Origin: Pseudomonas frederiksbergensis
GTDB lineage: Bacteria; Pseudomonadota; Gammaproteobacteria; Pseudomonadales; Pseudomonadaceae
NCBI RefSeq assembly: GCF_003732705.1
Contig: NZ_MOBR01000007.1
Span: 1 to 64,000, forward strand
Length of the DNA: 64,000 nt
Direction of reading: 5' to 3'
Shown here: in pieces, positions 26,317 to 34,784 of the stretch
How the letters are laid out: each line of letters opens with the position of its first letter
How positions within the stretch are numbered: position 1 is the stretch's first letter
Translations under genes and position numbers: made by a program
Notes under the pieces: generated by a model
What the model was told of the DNA's origin: nothing
What the model saw: only the letters and a program-made list of their open reading frames with translations
The model's database searches: none

Positions 26317-27972
26317 ATGATTGCCATACGAGAAGCTTGGAAAGCGGGCTTGTTAGGGCGCAAGCACTGGCTTCGAAATATCGTCTCGGGGGTCATCGTC
26401 GGTGTCGTGGCGTTACCCTTGGCCATGGCGTTTGCCATCGCCTCGGGCGTCAAGCCGGAGCAAGGAATCTACACGGCAATTGTTGGTGGCTTATTGGTTT
26501 CGCTTTTCGGCGGGAGTCGACTACAGATTGCCGGCCCTACTGGGGCGTTCATCGTCATTTTGGCCAGCGTGACAGCCAAGTACGGCGTTGATGGCTTGCA
26601 GATCGCGACAATGATGGCGGGTGCAATATTGTTACTGCTTGGCATCACCAAGCTTGGCGCACTTATCAAGTTCATTCCCGATCCCGTGATCGTTGGGTTC
26701 ACCGCCGGCATCGGTGTGATCATTTGGGTCGGGCAGTGGAAAGACTTTTTGGGCTTGCCGAACATCAGTGGCGACCATTTTCATGAGCGGCTTTGGCACC
26801 TCATCCAGGCTCTGCCCGGACTCCATGTGCCCACGACCCTATTAGCCCTTTTGAGCCTGCTGTTGGTGATACTCGCGCCTAAAGTACCAGGCGTAAGGCG
26901 TGTTCCTGGTCCTCTGATTGCCATGGTCGTTGTGACGGCGTTGCATTCCTGTTTTAAGTTCGATGGCGTGGCAACGATCGGGAGTGCATTCGGGGGGATT
27001 CCTCAAGGACTGCCCAAAATTGGCCCTCCTGAAATAACGCTGCCGCAGATCATTGAATTGATTGGTCCTGCGTTCGCGATCGCGATGCTGGGGGCGATCG
27101 AGTCGCTGTTGTCTGCTGTTGTCGCCGACGGGATGGCCGGCACCAAACATGACTCCAATCAGGAGTTAATCGGACAAGGCATTGCCAACCTGGTCACTCC
27201 TCTGTTTGGTGGTTTTGCTGCGACAGGCGCGATCGCTCGAACAGCGACCAACATCCGCAACGGTGGCAACAGCCCCATTGCGGGTTTTGCGCACGCCGTC
27301 ACGTTGATTTTATTGATCTTCTTCCTGGCACCTCTGGCTTCGGATATCCCGCTGTGCGCGTTGGCTGCGATCTTATTCGTGGTCGCTTACAACATGAGCG
27401 AACTGAAGCACTTCACACGCATGGTCAAACGAGCCCCAAAAGCGGATGTTGCGATCCTTTTAATCACTTTCAGCCTGACCGTTTTCAGCGATCTGGCGAT
27501 TGCAGTGAATATCGGGGTCATTCTCGCCATGCTGCAGTTTATGCGTCGGATGGCTGCATCTGTAGAGGTGCAGTTAATGGTCGAAAAAGAGCTGGAGGCA
27601 GAGTTGCGCTTGAATGGGCATGTACATCTTCCACCCGGTGTTTTGGTTTACACCATTGAGGGGCCTCTCTTCTTTGGCGCAGCAGAAACCTTTGAGCGCG
27701 TTTTGGCTCAGACGCACACCGATCCCGGGACGTTGATTATTCGTCTGAAACGGGTGCCGTTCATGGATATCACGGGCTTACAAACGCTGCTCGAAGTTAT
27801 TGAGCAGTTGCGTAAACGCAGCATCGTCGTGAAGTTGTGTGAAGCCAACGAAAAAGTCCTTGGCAAGCTCGATAAGGCAGGGGTTCTTCAGGCACTCGGC
27901 TCACAGCATTATCATGCTGACTTCAGTGGTGCACTGGGCAGCTACGCCGAGATCGACAAGCCCCAGGGCTAG
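26317..27972 (+). CDS. SulP-family anion/dicarboxylate transporter
   Basis: A 551-residue transporter with 12-14 membrane helices and a C-terminal STAS domain (about residues 440-545, EGPLFFGAAETFERVL, FMDITGLQTLLEV). The SulP signature lies near the start (GVVALPLAMAFAIASGVKPE, then GIYTAIVGG). SulP proteins carry sulfate, bicarbonate or, as in DauA of E. coli, C4-dicarboxylates. With malic enzyme and isocitrate dehydrogenase nearby, a dicarboxylate or bicarbonate role is plausible but not shown. ATG 26317 lies after GCGAGG. Confidence 0.85.
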   Translation: MIAIREAWKAGLLGRKHWLRNIVSGVIVGVVALPLAMAFAIASGVKPEQGIYTAIVGGLLVSLFGGSRLQIAGPTGAFIVILASVTAKYGVDGLQIATMMAGAILLLLGITKLGALIKFIPDPVIVGFTAGIGVIIWVGQWKDFLGLPNISGDHFHERLWHLIQALPGLHVPTTLLALLSLLLVILAPKVPGVRRVPGPLIAMVVVTALHSCFKFDGVATIGSAFGGIPQGLPKIGPPEITLPQIIELIGPAFAIAMLGAIESLLSAVVADGMAGTKHDSNQELIGQGIANLVTPLFGGFAATGAIARTATNIRNGGNSPIAGFAHAVTLILLIFFLAPLASDIPLCALAAILFVVAYNMSELKHFTRMVKRAPKADVAILLITFSLTVFSDLAIAVNIGVILAMLQFMRRMAASVEVQLMVEKELEAELRLNGHVHLPPGVLVYTIEGPLFFGAAETFERVLAQTHTDPGTLIIRLKRVPFMDITGLQTLLEVIEQLRKRSIVVKLCEANEKVLGKLDKAGVLQALGSQHYHADFSGALGSYAEIDKPQG

Positions 27973-28041
27973 AGATGAGGTGCAAGAGAGTACAAGGAGC
28001 GATGAGCAGGCATTCGTCGTGCCCGCTCATGCGCAGATGAA

Positions 28042-28227
28042 TCACTTACCATTGGCCGCAGTTTTGCTTTTGGTGGCGTAGGACACGCCATGCGTCTCCA
28101 GATAGTCCCGAATAAGCTGACGAACGACCTGAGAGGGCGTCAGATCCTGAGATGCGCACAGTTCTTCAAGTGCTTTTTTCTTGATGGGATCAATGAGCAC
28201 AGTTAGTCGTGCAGTCTTATTTTCCAT
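28042..28227 (-). CDS. Ribbon-helix-helix DNA-binding protein
   Basis: A 61-residue protein with the ribbon (ARLTVLIDPIKKKALEEL) and two helices (TPSQVVRQLIRDYLE) of the CopG/Arc fold, plus a short basic tail. Such proteins bind short palindromes as dimers. It is the only small DNA-binding protein inside island B and so a candidate for the 8-3-8 palindromes there; this is inference. ATG 28227 is used. It is convergent with the SulP gene. Confidence 0.75.
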   Translation of the reverse strand: MENKTARLTVLIDPIKKKALEELCASQDLTPSQVVRQLIRDYLETHGVSYATKSKTAANGK

Positions 28228-28312
28228 GGAATTGCCAGTACCTTAAAACGGTCGATGTTAATCAAATTGTAATGGTCGGGGATTTATTTGTCACCGATTA
28301 GGTTCGTTACAG

Positions 28313-28773
28313 TTAACTGGATTGACCGTGATCAGAAAACGGCGACGGTACGTCTACCAGGAACGGGTAAAAGAAGGGATAGATGGCCGCGCCCGAATCA
28401 ATTGCCGCTCTAGCCACTGCTCCAGCTACCCTCGAATGCAGGCGCCCATCCAACGGCTTGGGAATAATGTAATCCCTCCCCAGCACCGCTGCAGGCGAGT
28501 ACTGCGTGGGTCCATACGAGATGAGTGCGCACCCACGTTCAGCATCAGCCTCACACACTCGGTCGCCGCACGCTCGTTGCGGCTGATTACCTGTAAAGCG
28601 GTAAACGTCGTCCGGATTTTTGGCTATCGCCAAGCAGGGCTGCGCGACCCCTGGGCTGTACGCCATTGCCAGGTCACCTACCGTTTCGACCCGCACCCTT
28701 GATTCGACAGTGGTTTTTCCAAGTGGATAACCCTGGTGACGATACGCGGCTGTGTTTTTTGCCCTGTATTCAT
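28313..28773 (-). pseudogene. Malic enzyme, internally deleted
   Basis: The N-terminal part (GDLAMAYSPGVAQPCLAIAK, then NPDDVYRFTGN) jumps to a short stretch that in another frame reads ERAATECVRLMLNVGA, and then to the C-terminal part (LGRDYIIPKPLDGRL, AGAVARAAIDSG). About 270 residues of the middle are gone. The probable start at 28773 is out of frame by one base in a run of six A. It is a second malic enzyme, not a copy of the first: the residues differ widely. Confidence 0.85.
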
Positions 28774-28795
28774 TGCACGCCTCAATTGTACTTTT

Positions 28796-28814
28796 ATTAT
28801 CATACTATGATAAT
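28796..28814. promoter_or_regulatory. Perfect palindrome, operator candidate, site 3
   Basis: ATTATCAT, ACT, ATGATAAT: 8-base arms with 3 bases between. It lies 23 bases upstream of the old start of the malic enzyme pseudogene and 82 bases before the TRIC gene, in the divergent gap. Confidence 0.65.
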
Positions 28815-28895
28815 GTAATTAGACCTTGATGTGTGTCTTTGAGGGCGCTTCATTTCAAGAAATTCTCCCATTTGCAGTACAGGCTGGTTCCGTAG

Positions 28896-29528
28896 ATGAA
28901 GGCTTACCACGCTGGTTGGGTGATTTATTACTGTGAGTTGTCAGGCGTTGCAGCCTTCGCAGTGACAGGCACCCTGATGGCAGGGCGAAAATCGTTGGAC
29001 TGGTTCGGTGTAATCACCATCAGTTTAGTCACCGCTTTAGGCGGCGGTGCCTTGCGTGACGTACTGATGGCACATTATCCGATCGAGTGGGTTTCCAATG
29101 AGAATGGCTTTTTGGTAGGGGTTAGTGCTTCGCTAGGAACCATGATTTGGGCGAGGACCTTGAAAACCTTCAACGAGAGGGTGTTGTTGGTAGCCGATGC
29201 ATTTGGATTGGCTGTATTTACGGTCAGAGGAACAGATATGGCTCTTCAGCAAAACCTCCCTCCCAGCATCGCAGTGATCATGGGTGTAGCTACCGCAGTC
29301 GCTGGGGGTGTGATGCGTGATGTGTTGTGTAACGAAATACCGTTGGTGTTTAAGCGTGAGGTTTATGCATCCATTAGTATTTTGGGTGCCGTCGCCTACA
29401 TCACGCTGTTGGATTTGCAGATTTCTCTTGAAGTGGCGTCTGCAATCGCCATTGCGTTCGTTTTTGTCAGCCGTATTGCCGCCATTCGTTGGAAATGGAT
29501 GCTACCCAGGTTCCATGTAGTCGATTGA
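28896..29528 (+). CDS. TRIC-family (UPF0126) cation channel-like membrane protein
   Basis: A 210-residue protein with seven helices made of two repeats. The repeat signatures are ALGGGALRDVLM and AVAGGVMRDVLCNEIPLVF, with REVYAS after the second. This is the bacterial TRIC family, of which some members form trimeric potassium channels. ATG 28896 has a weak ribosome site. A terminator at 29609 follows. Confidence 0.85.
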   Translation: MKAYHAGWVIYYCELSGVAAFAVTGTLMAGRKSLDWFGVITISLVTALGGGALRDVLMAHYPIEWVSNENGFLVGVSASLGTMIWARTLKTFNERVLLVADAFGLAVFTVRGTDMALQQNLPPSIAVIMGVATAVAGGVMRDVLCNEIPLVFKREVYASISILGAVAYITLLDLQISLEVASAIAIAFVFVSRIAAIRWKWMLPRFHVVD

Positions 29529-29608
29529 TCTTGTTGCCTGGCCGACAAAGCTACGCTCTATAAGAAAACATGAGTGATGCTTAGTCATCTCTGCCCCCCC
29601 ATCCTTGA

Positions 29609-29632
29609 GGCTGCTCCTGCAGCCTTTTTTTT
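29609..29632 (+). terminator. Terminator after the TRIC gene
   Basis: GGCTGC, 4 bases, GCAGCC, then eight T. Confidence 0.85.
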
Positions 29633-29698
29633 CCTTCGCCATTAGATGATTACGCGTCAAGGGAAGGGCTGAAAAGCTGCCGGCACGTTTACTCGACA

Positions 29699-29838
29699 TT
29701 ATCTGGTAGGCCCCAGATCACCGTCTTCGAATTCGAGTGCGCACGCCGTCATATACAAGCGCCACGTGCGGTAGGTGGCCTTGCTGACGAACCCCAGCAG
29801 CTGATCTTGATTCGCCAAAATACGGGTGTTGGTGTGCT
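29699..29838 (-). pseudogene. C-terminal remnant resembling a SAM methyltransferase
   Basis: In a second frame under the end of the Crp-like gene, the minus strand reads LANQDQLLGFVSKATYRTWR, then LYMTACALEFEDGDLG, and stops at 29699. This pattern resembles the C-terminus of cyclopropane-synthase-like methyltransferases. If right, the tail of the Crp-like gene is built from a fused foreign fragment. Confidence 0.4.
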
Positions 29839-30560
29839 GGCAGGTATGGCAGCAACCGCTCAGTTTCATTTTTCACGACGGCATAGCACTCGCAGCTCAG
29901 TTGCTCGAGTTGCGCTCGGTCTATGACTTTGACGTGACCGCGGCTGTACTCGATTACCCCCTGTCTTTGTAGTTTGCCGGCGGCCTCGTTCACACTTTCG
30001 CGGCGCACACCAAGCATGTTGGCAATAATTTCCTGGGTCACGGACAAGTCGTTGCCCGGTAAACGGTCGAGGTATAACAGAAGCCAACGACACAACTGCT
30101 GATCGATCGAGTGATGGCGGTTGCAAACGGCGGTCTGCGCCATTTGGGTAATAAGTGCCTGGGTGTAACGCAACATCAGCAGGAGCATGTCGCCATGCCG
30201 ATTGAACTCATCCTTCAGCCGACGCCGGGGTAGCCGGTATGCATGCCCAGCACTTTGAACAATCGCACTACTCGGTGTGCTTTCACCGCCCATAAACACG
30301 GCGACGCCGATCATGCCTTCGTTACCCACTACCGATATCTCTGCCGTGGCCCCGCTCCCCATCACGCAAAGCAATGAGACGATGGCATCAGTTGGGAAGT
30401 ACACGTGGCGCAAGGTGTCACCTGACTCGTACAACACATTACCTAGCGGCAATGTGACGAGTTCAAGATGGCGCAGGAGACGGCTCTGAACTTGCGCCGG
30501 CAATGCGGCAAGCAAATGATTCTGTTTTGGATTGGGGGAGCGGCGTTTTTTCAAGGACAA
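29718..30560 (-). CDS. Crp/Fnr-family transcription regulator
   Basis: About 280 residues. A cyclic-nucleotide-type domain (YESGDTLRHVYFPTDAIVSL, then VGNEGMIGVAVFMGGE) precedes a winged helix (LSVTQEIIANMLGVRRESVN, then KLQRQGVIEYSRGHVKVID). No ATG lies before the domain: the possible starts are TTG at 30560 or 30554, and the frame runs directly into the integrase-promoter repeat at 30629, so the original start may be lost. The C-terminal 45 residues overlap a methyltransferase-like remnant in another frame and look unlike the family. Probably a damaged gene. Confidence 0.65.
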   Translation of the reverse strand: MSLKKRRSPNPKQNHLLAALPAQVQSRLLRHLELVTLPLGNVLYESGDTLRHVYFPTDAIVSLLCVMGSGATAEISVVGNEGMIGVAVFMGGESTPSSAIVQSAGHAYRLPRRRLKDEFNRHGDMLLLMLRYTQALITQMAQTAVCNRHHSIDQQLCRWLLLYLDRLPGNDLSVTQEIIANMLGVRRESVNEAAGKLQRQGVIEYSRGHVKVIDRAQLEQLSCECYAVVKNETERLLPYLPAHQHPYFGESRSAAGVRQQGHLPHVALVYDGVRTRIRRR

Positions 30561-30628
30561 AATGGGGCGTCTATGGTGAGGAAGGACGATTTTGAGCACT
30601 CGACAGCCGCAGGAGTACGAGTCGGGCA

Positions 30629-30847
30629 ATTTTGACCATAAAATGGACTCCCCCTACTTTTCCCCCCACAAAAACGTCGGCTCTTGATGGACGTTACTGG
30701 ACTCTCGTAGTGCAGAACTCCGCTGGAGCTCAAGTAAATACTCACTTGGAAAAATCCAGAGTAAAATTTTGGAAGCTTTCAAGAAGTATGAAAAAGGGGA
30801 TGGGGTGCTAGGGGTCGAGTGTTCGAATCACTCCGTCCCGACCATAT
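30629..30847. repeat. attachment-site repeat, copy 2, with integrase remnant
   Basis: A copy of 19250-19469: the integrase start codon at 30637-30639 keeps only MVKI before the sequence diverges, then the same promoter region and the tRNA-Pro(GGG) 3' half at 30800-30844. The distance from start codon to tRNA end is 205 bases in both copies. This marks the right end of island B, whose integrase gene was deleted. Confidence 0.85.
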
Positions 30848-30852
30848 TTCGT

Positions 30853-30885
30853 AAGGGATCAAGTACTTAACGGTCTTGATCCCTT
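30853..30885 (+). terminator. Strong hairpin after tRNA-Pro 3' half, copy 2
   Basis: AAGGGATCAAG and CTTGATCCCTT, with T-rich bases after it. The bases differ from those after copies 1 and 3. The rest of the gap to 31133 holds no gene. Confidence 0.8.
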
Positions 30886-31132
30886 TCTCGTTTTAGGTCT
30901 GCGCAAACCCGCGCAAAACTATCTGGTGATTTCGCTGATATTCGGGTCAGAAATCGCCTCGGAGCAGACGATTTCCTGGTCCCCGCTGGTAGTTTTTGGC
31001 CAAGCCTATCGTTCCTGACAATGACCGAGACATCTTCGCTGTCACCTTACGGGGTGAGGCCCAATGCCACCTGTGGACGCCTCAAGCTCACAGGTTCATC
31101 CTTGCCACCTGTGAAAAGATCGGGACAGTTGA

Positions 31133-31822
31133 ATGAATGGTTTGTGGGCCAAGGCTCTTTTTGCTGGAATGTTACTTTCGTTAAGCGCGGCCAGCTTTGC
31201 TGGTCAGCAAAGCGATCTCTATTCAAACCTTGATGCTGGCAAGGCGCAGACCGTCGTCGCTTATGGTACGAGCTTGACGGCCTCTGGCGCCTGGGTGCAG
31301 CAGCTTGGGGATGATCTGAATCAGCGTTACCCAGGACGTGCCACGGTTATCAATAGTGGCAAAGGTTCGATGTGGTCGGGGTGGGGGGTTGAAAATCTCG
31401 ACAGTCGAGTTATCTCCAAAAGCCCGGACACGGTGTTTATCGAATTCGCGATCAACGACGCTTTCCTTCCCCACAAAACCACCGTCGAACAAGCGCGGAA
31501 AAACCTCGAGTTAATGATTGACCGGATCAAGGCTGCCAAGTCATCGACGGAGATCATTTTAATGGTGACGAATCCAGTGACTGGAGGCTCTGGAGTGGAG
31601 AGACCGAAGTTAAGGGATTACTTCCAGATGTACCGCGATGTCGCAAAAGCCAAGGGACTTCGTCTGATCGACAACTATCCAAAGTGGGAAGCGGTCTTGA
31701 AATCAAATCCCGACCTGTTTAATCAGTATGTTGCGGATGGATTGCACCCAAATGCTGATGGATATCGCGCAGTGGTGATCCCGTCATTGATTGAAAACTT
31801 GAGTGGCGCCTCGCCAAATTGA
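31133..31822 (+). CDS. SGNH/GDSL hydrolase, secreted
   Basis: A 229-residue protein with a signal peptide (ALFAGMLLSLSAASFA, cut near residue 23). The catalytic Ser is in VVAYGTSLTASG (block I), the oxyanion Gly in NSGKGS, Asn in FIEFAINDAF (block III), and the Asp and His in DGLHPNADGY (block V). It should act in the periplasm as an esterase, perhaps on acylated sugars or lipids. It lies alone between the second and third tRNA-Pro 3' repeats. Confidence 0.85.
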   Translation: MNGLWAKALFAGMLLSLSAASFAGQQSDLYSNLDAGKAQTVVAYGTSLTASGAWVQQLGDDLNQRYPGRATVINSGKGSMWSGWGVENLDSRVISKSPDTVFIEFAINDAFLPHKTTVEQARKNLELMIDRIKAAKSSTEIILMVTNPVTGGSGVERPKLRDYFQMYRDVAKAKGLRLIDNYPKWEAVLKSNPDLFNQYVADGLHPNADGYRAVVIPSLIENLSGASPN

Positions 31823-31860
31823 CCTGGACATAGATAAAAACCCGCTTCGGCGGCTGTTTT

Positions 31861-31893
31861 AGGGGCGAGTGTTCGAATAACTCCGTCCCGACC
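31861..31893. repeat. tRNA-Pro(GGG) 3' end, degenerate copy 3
   Basis: AGGGGCGAGTGTTCGAATAA then CTCCGTCCCGACC, with two changes and no anticodon-loop part. The flank after it (TATAATTCAA and terminator) matches the flank of copy 1. It is likely the outer chromosomal end of the island array. Confidence 0.7.
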
Positions 31894-31906
31894 CTATAAT
31901 TCAAAA

Positions 31907-31939
31907 GGGCCGCGAGATTAATCTCGCGGCCCTTTTTAT
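31907..31939 (+). terminator. Terminator after copy 3
   Basis: A perfect 13-base-arm inverted repeat (GGGCCGCGAGATT and its complement) followed by TTTTT. Between here and 32150 the only thing seen is a 27-codon minus-strand frame (32029-32112) with a good AAGGAG site, which may be the 5' stub of a deleted gene. Confidence 0.85.
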
Positions 31940-32149
31940 TTGTCTGCGGCTTACCCTCGATCCATCAACCGGCGATTCCGGCAGCCCCGTTGGTAGGATC
32001 CCCCTCAGAAAGCATCTGTCTGAGGCATTCACATTCTTCTGTTCCGGGCAGTACCCCAGTCGTACTCACCGACCTGGAGGCCTTCGGCAGCACGTGCTCT
32101 CATACTCTTCATAAAGACTCCTTGGGCGACGGTTAAAACGTAGGGCTTA

Positions 32150-32362
32150 TCAGCCCAGCATCGGCTCAATGATCAAAACGATCGCAACGATGATCATCGC
32201 CGTTCCAGAAAAGCGACTGACAAAACGAGCCGCGGCAGGACGAGCCTGCCGCACGATCTGTGAGCTAAACCCGACCAGCAAGTAGATAACGCCACAACTG
32301 ACGGTGTGAATAAGCCCCAGCGCGATCATCTGTATCGGCACAGTCAGGGGGCGGCAGCGTCG
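32150..32362 (-). pseudogene. LysE-family exporter, C-terminal fragment
   Basis: About 70 residues of an amino-acid exporter end: PIQMIALGLIHTVSCGVIYL, then LVGFSSQIVRQARPAAARFV, and MIIVAIVLI. The first two thirds of the protein are missing. It joins head-on with an Lrp fragment at 32385. Confidence 0.75.
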
Positions 32363-32384
32363 GTAAATTGCGGCAATAGCGCTG

Positions 32385-32579
32385 GTCGGCATCCCGCAAA
32401 TCGTCGACGCCCAGCGGTTATTCGGGGAGCCGGACTACCTGCTGCACGTCATCACTCAGGATTTGCCGGCGTTCCAGCGGCTCTACGATGAGAGCCTTTC
32501 GACATTGCCCAATGTGCAGCGGCTAACCTCGACGCTGGTCATGAAACGGGTTGTGCAGGATCGACCGCTGCCTCTGTAA
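32385..32579 (+). pseudogene. Lrp/AsnC-family regulator, C-terminal fragment
   Basis: 65 codons of the ligand-binding domain: VDAQRLFGEPDYLLHVITQD, then LPAFQRLYDESLSTLPNVQR and MKRVVQDRPLPL. The DNA-binding half and the start are gone. In Pseudomonas LysE and Lrp genes are often divergent neighbours; one deletion removed both 5' parts. Confidence 0.8.
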
Positions 32580-32697
32580 TGAGCAACAGACGCAACGAAT
32601 GCCACATCAGGCCCTCATATAAAGACGAGTCGCGCCTTTGCTGATGCACGTAGGCACTGGCCATTTGCGGTTTATCCCGACGATAGGTATTTGTTTT

Positions 32698-34764
32698 ATG
32701 ACGGCTGCTGAAAAGAACCAAGTGACCTGGCTGGTCGAGCAATCCATGCTGCATGCTGCAAAACAGCGGGCCAAGTTGTATTCCGGGCAAGGCCGGTTGT
32801 GGCAGCAGCCTTATGCCCACACGCGGCCCCGGGATGCTTCGGCCCTGGCGTCGGTGTGGTTCACCGCGTACCCGGCCTCCATTGTCACCCGTGAAAATGG
32901 CACGGTGCTGGAGGCGCTTGGGGATGAAACCTTGTGGCATGCGCTGTCGAGAATCGGCATTCAGGGCATCCACAATGGGCCGCTGAAGATGTCCGGCGGC
33001 TTGACGGGGACTGAGCGCACGCCAACGATTGACGGCAATTTTGACCGTATCAGTTTCGAGATTGACCCGCAGTTGGGGACCGAGGCGCAGCTTCAGGCGC
33101 TGACCCGCATGGCCGCTGCGCATAACGCGGTGATCATCGATGACGTGATCCCTTCGCACACCGGTAAAGGTGCGGATTTCCGCCTGGCCGAGATGGCGTA
33201 TGAGGATTATCCGGGCTTGTACCACATGGTCGAAATCCGTGAGGAAGACTGGCCGCTGCTGCCGGACATCGCCGAAGGTCGCGATGCCCAGAACCTCAGT
33301 CCGGCGCAGGTCGATGTGCTGCGGGACAAGCACTACATCGTCGGGCAATTGCAGCGCGTGATCTTTTTCGAGCCTGGGGTCAAGGAAACGGACTGGAGTG
33401 CGACGGCGGTGGTGGTGGGGGTCGATGGCAAGCCACGGCGCTGGGTCTACCTGCATTACTTCAAGGAAGGGCAGCCGTCGTTGAATTGGCTGGACCCGAC
33501 GTTCGCCGCGCAGCAGATGATCATCGGTGATGCCTTGCATGCCATCGATGTCATGGGCGCAAAAATCCTGCGCCTGGACGCCAACGGTTTCCTCGGCGTG
33601 GAGCGCAAGCTCGACGGCACCGCCTGGTCTGAAAGCCATCCGTTATCGATCACCGGCAATCAGTTGCTCGCCGGGGCGATCCGCAAGGCCGGTGGTTTCA
33701 GTTTTCAGGAACTCAACCTGACCGTCGACGATATCGCCGCCATGTCCCATGGGGGGGCCGATCTTTCGTACGACTTCATCACCCGACCGGCCTACCAGCA
33801 CGCGTTGTTGATGGGCGATACCGAATTCCTGCGCCTGATGCTGCGGCAGATGCACACCCAGGGCATCGATCCGGGCTCGCTGATCCATGCCTTGCAGAAC
33901 CACGACGAATTGACCCTGGAGCTGGTGCACTTCTGGACGCTGCACGCCCACGATAATTTCCTCTATCAGGGCCAGACTTTTCCCGGCAACATTTTGCGTG
34001 AACATATCCGCGAGCAAATGTACGAGCGCCTGGCCGGCGAGCACGCGCCTTACAATTTGAAATTCGTCACTAACGGAGTGTCCTGCACCACCGCGAGCAT
34101 CATCACCGCCGCCTTGGGGATTCGTGATCTCGACGCGATTACCAGTGCCGATATCCAGCAGATTCGCCAGGTCCATTTACTGTTGGTGATGTACAACGCC
34201 ATGCAGCCGGGCGTGTTTGCGCTGTCGGGTTGGGACCTGGTGGGCGCGCTGCCGTTGCCGGCGGAACAGGTCGAGCATTTGATGGGCGATGGTGACACGC
34301 GCTGGATTCATCGCGGCGCCTACGATCTGGTGGACCTCAACCCGGAAGCACCGTTGTCGGCCGGGCAAATGCCCCGACCGAAGACGCTGTATGGCAGCCT
34401 GCCGAGCCAACTGAAAGACCCGGATTCGTTCGTCTCGCAACTGCGCAAAATCCTCGCCGCGCGCCGCGCCTACGACATTGCCGCCAGTCGCCAGATCCTG
34501 ATTCCGGACGTTGAGCATCCAGGGCTGCTGATCATGGTCCACGAGTTGCCGGCCGGCAAAGGCACACAAATCACCGCGCTGAACTTTGGTTCGACGCCGA
34601 TCACTGAAACCCTGCACCTGCCCAATATTGCGCCGGGACCGGTGGTCGACATCATCAATGAACGGGTCGAAGGTGATCTCACGGCTGAGGGTGAGTTCAC
34701 CATTACCCTGGATGCGTTTGAAGGTCTGGCGCTGCGTGTGGTGAGTACTTCGCCGATGATCTAG
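32698..34764 (+). CDS. GH13 alpha-glucan enzyme (amylase / trehalose synthase-like)
   Basis: A 688-residue GH13 protein started at ATG 32698 (an ATG 60 bases upstream is possible). The (beta/alpha)8 motifs are visible: DDVIPSHTG (region I), [12 protein letters not shown] with the nucleophile Asp near residue 293, FSFQELNLT with the acid Glu near 337, and [10 protein letters not shown] with the third Asp near 402. The C-terminal beta domain reads [11 protein letters not shown]. No signal peptide, so it acts in the cytosol. Such proteins are often labelled maltose glucosyltransferase; the exact substrate is not clear from motifs. Confidence 0.85.
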   Translation: MTAAEKNQVTWLVEQSMLHAAKQRAKLYSGQGRLWQQPYAHTRPRDASALASVWFTAYPASIVTRENGTVLEALGDETLWHALSRIGIQGIHNGPLKMSGGLTGTERTPTIDGNFDRISFEIDPQLGTEAQLQALTRMAAAHNAVIIDDVIPSHTGKGADFRLAEMAYEDYPGLYHMVEIREEDWPLLPDIAEGRDAQNLSPAQVDVLRDKHYIVGQLQRVIFFEPGVKETDWSATAVVVGVDGKPRRWVYLHYFKEGQPSLNWLDPTFAAQQMIIGDALHAIDVMGAKILRLDANGFLGVERKLDGTAWSESHPLSITGNQLLAGAIRKAGGFSFQELNLTVDDIAAMSHGGADLSYDFITRPAYQHALLMGDTEFLRLMLRQMHTQGIDPGSLIHALQNHDELTLELVHFWTLHAHDNFLYQGQTFPGNILREHIREQMYERLAGEHAPYNLKFVTNGVSCTTASIITAALGIRDLDAITSADIQQIRQVHLLLVMYNAMQPGVFALSGWDLVGALPLPAEQVEHLMGDGDTRWIHRGAYDLVDLNPEAPLSAGQMPRPKTLYGSLPSQLKDPDSFVSQLRKILAARRAYDIAASRQILIPDVEHPGLLIMVHELPAGKGTQITALNFGSTPITETLHLPNIAPGPVVDIINERVEGDLTAEGEFTITLDAFEGLALRVVSTSPMI

Positions 34765-34784
34765 CGCAGCGCAGGTCGAGGTGG

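Noticed and set aside
32539..33639. 366-codon minus-strand frame opposite the GH13 gene
   Set aside because: It is an antisense shadow of a GC-rich gene with clear GH13 motifs on the plus strand.
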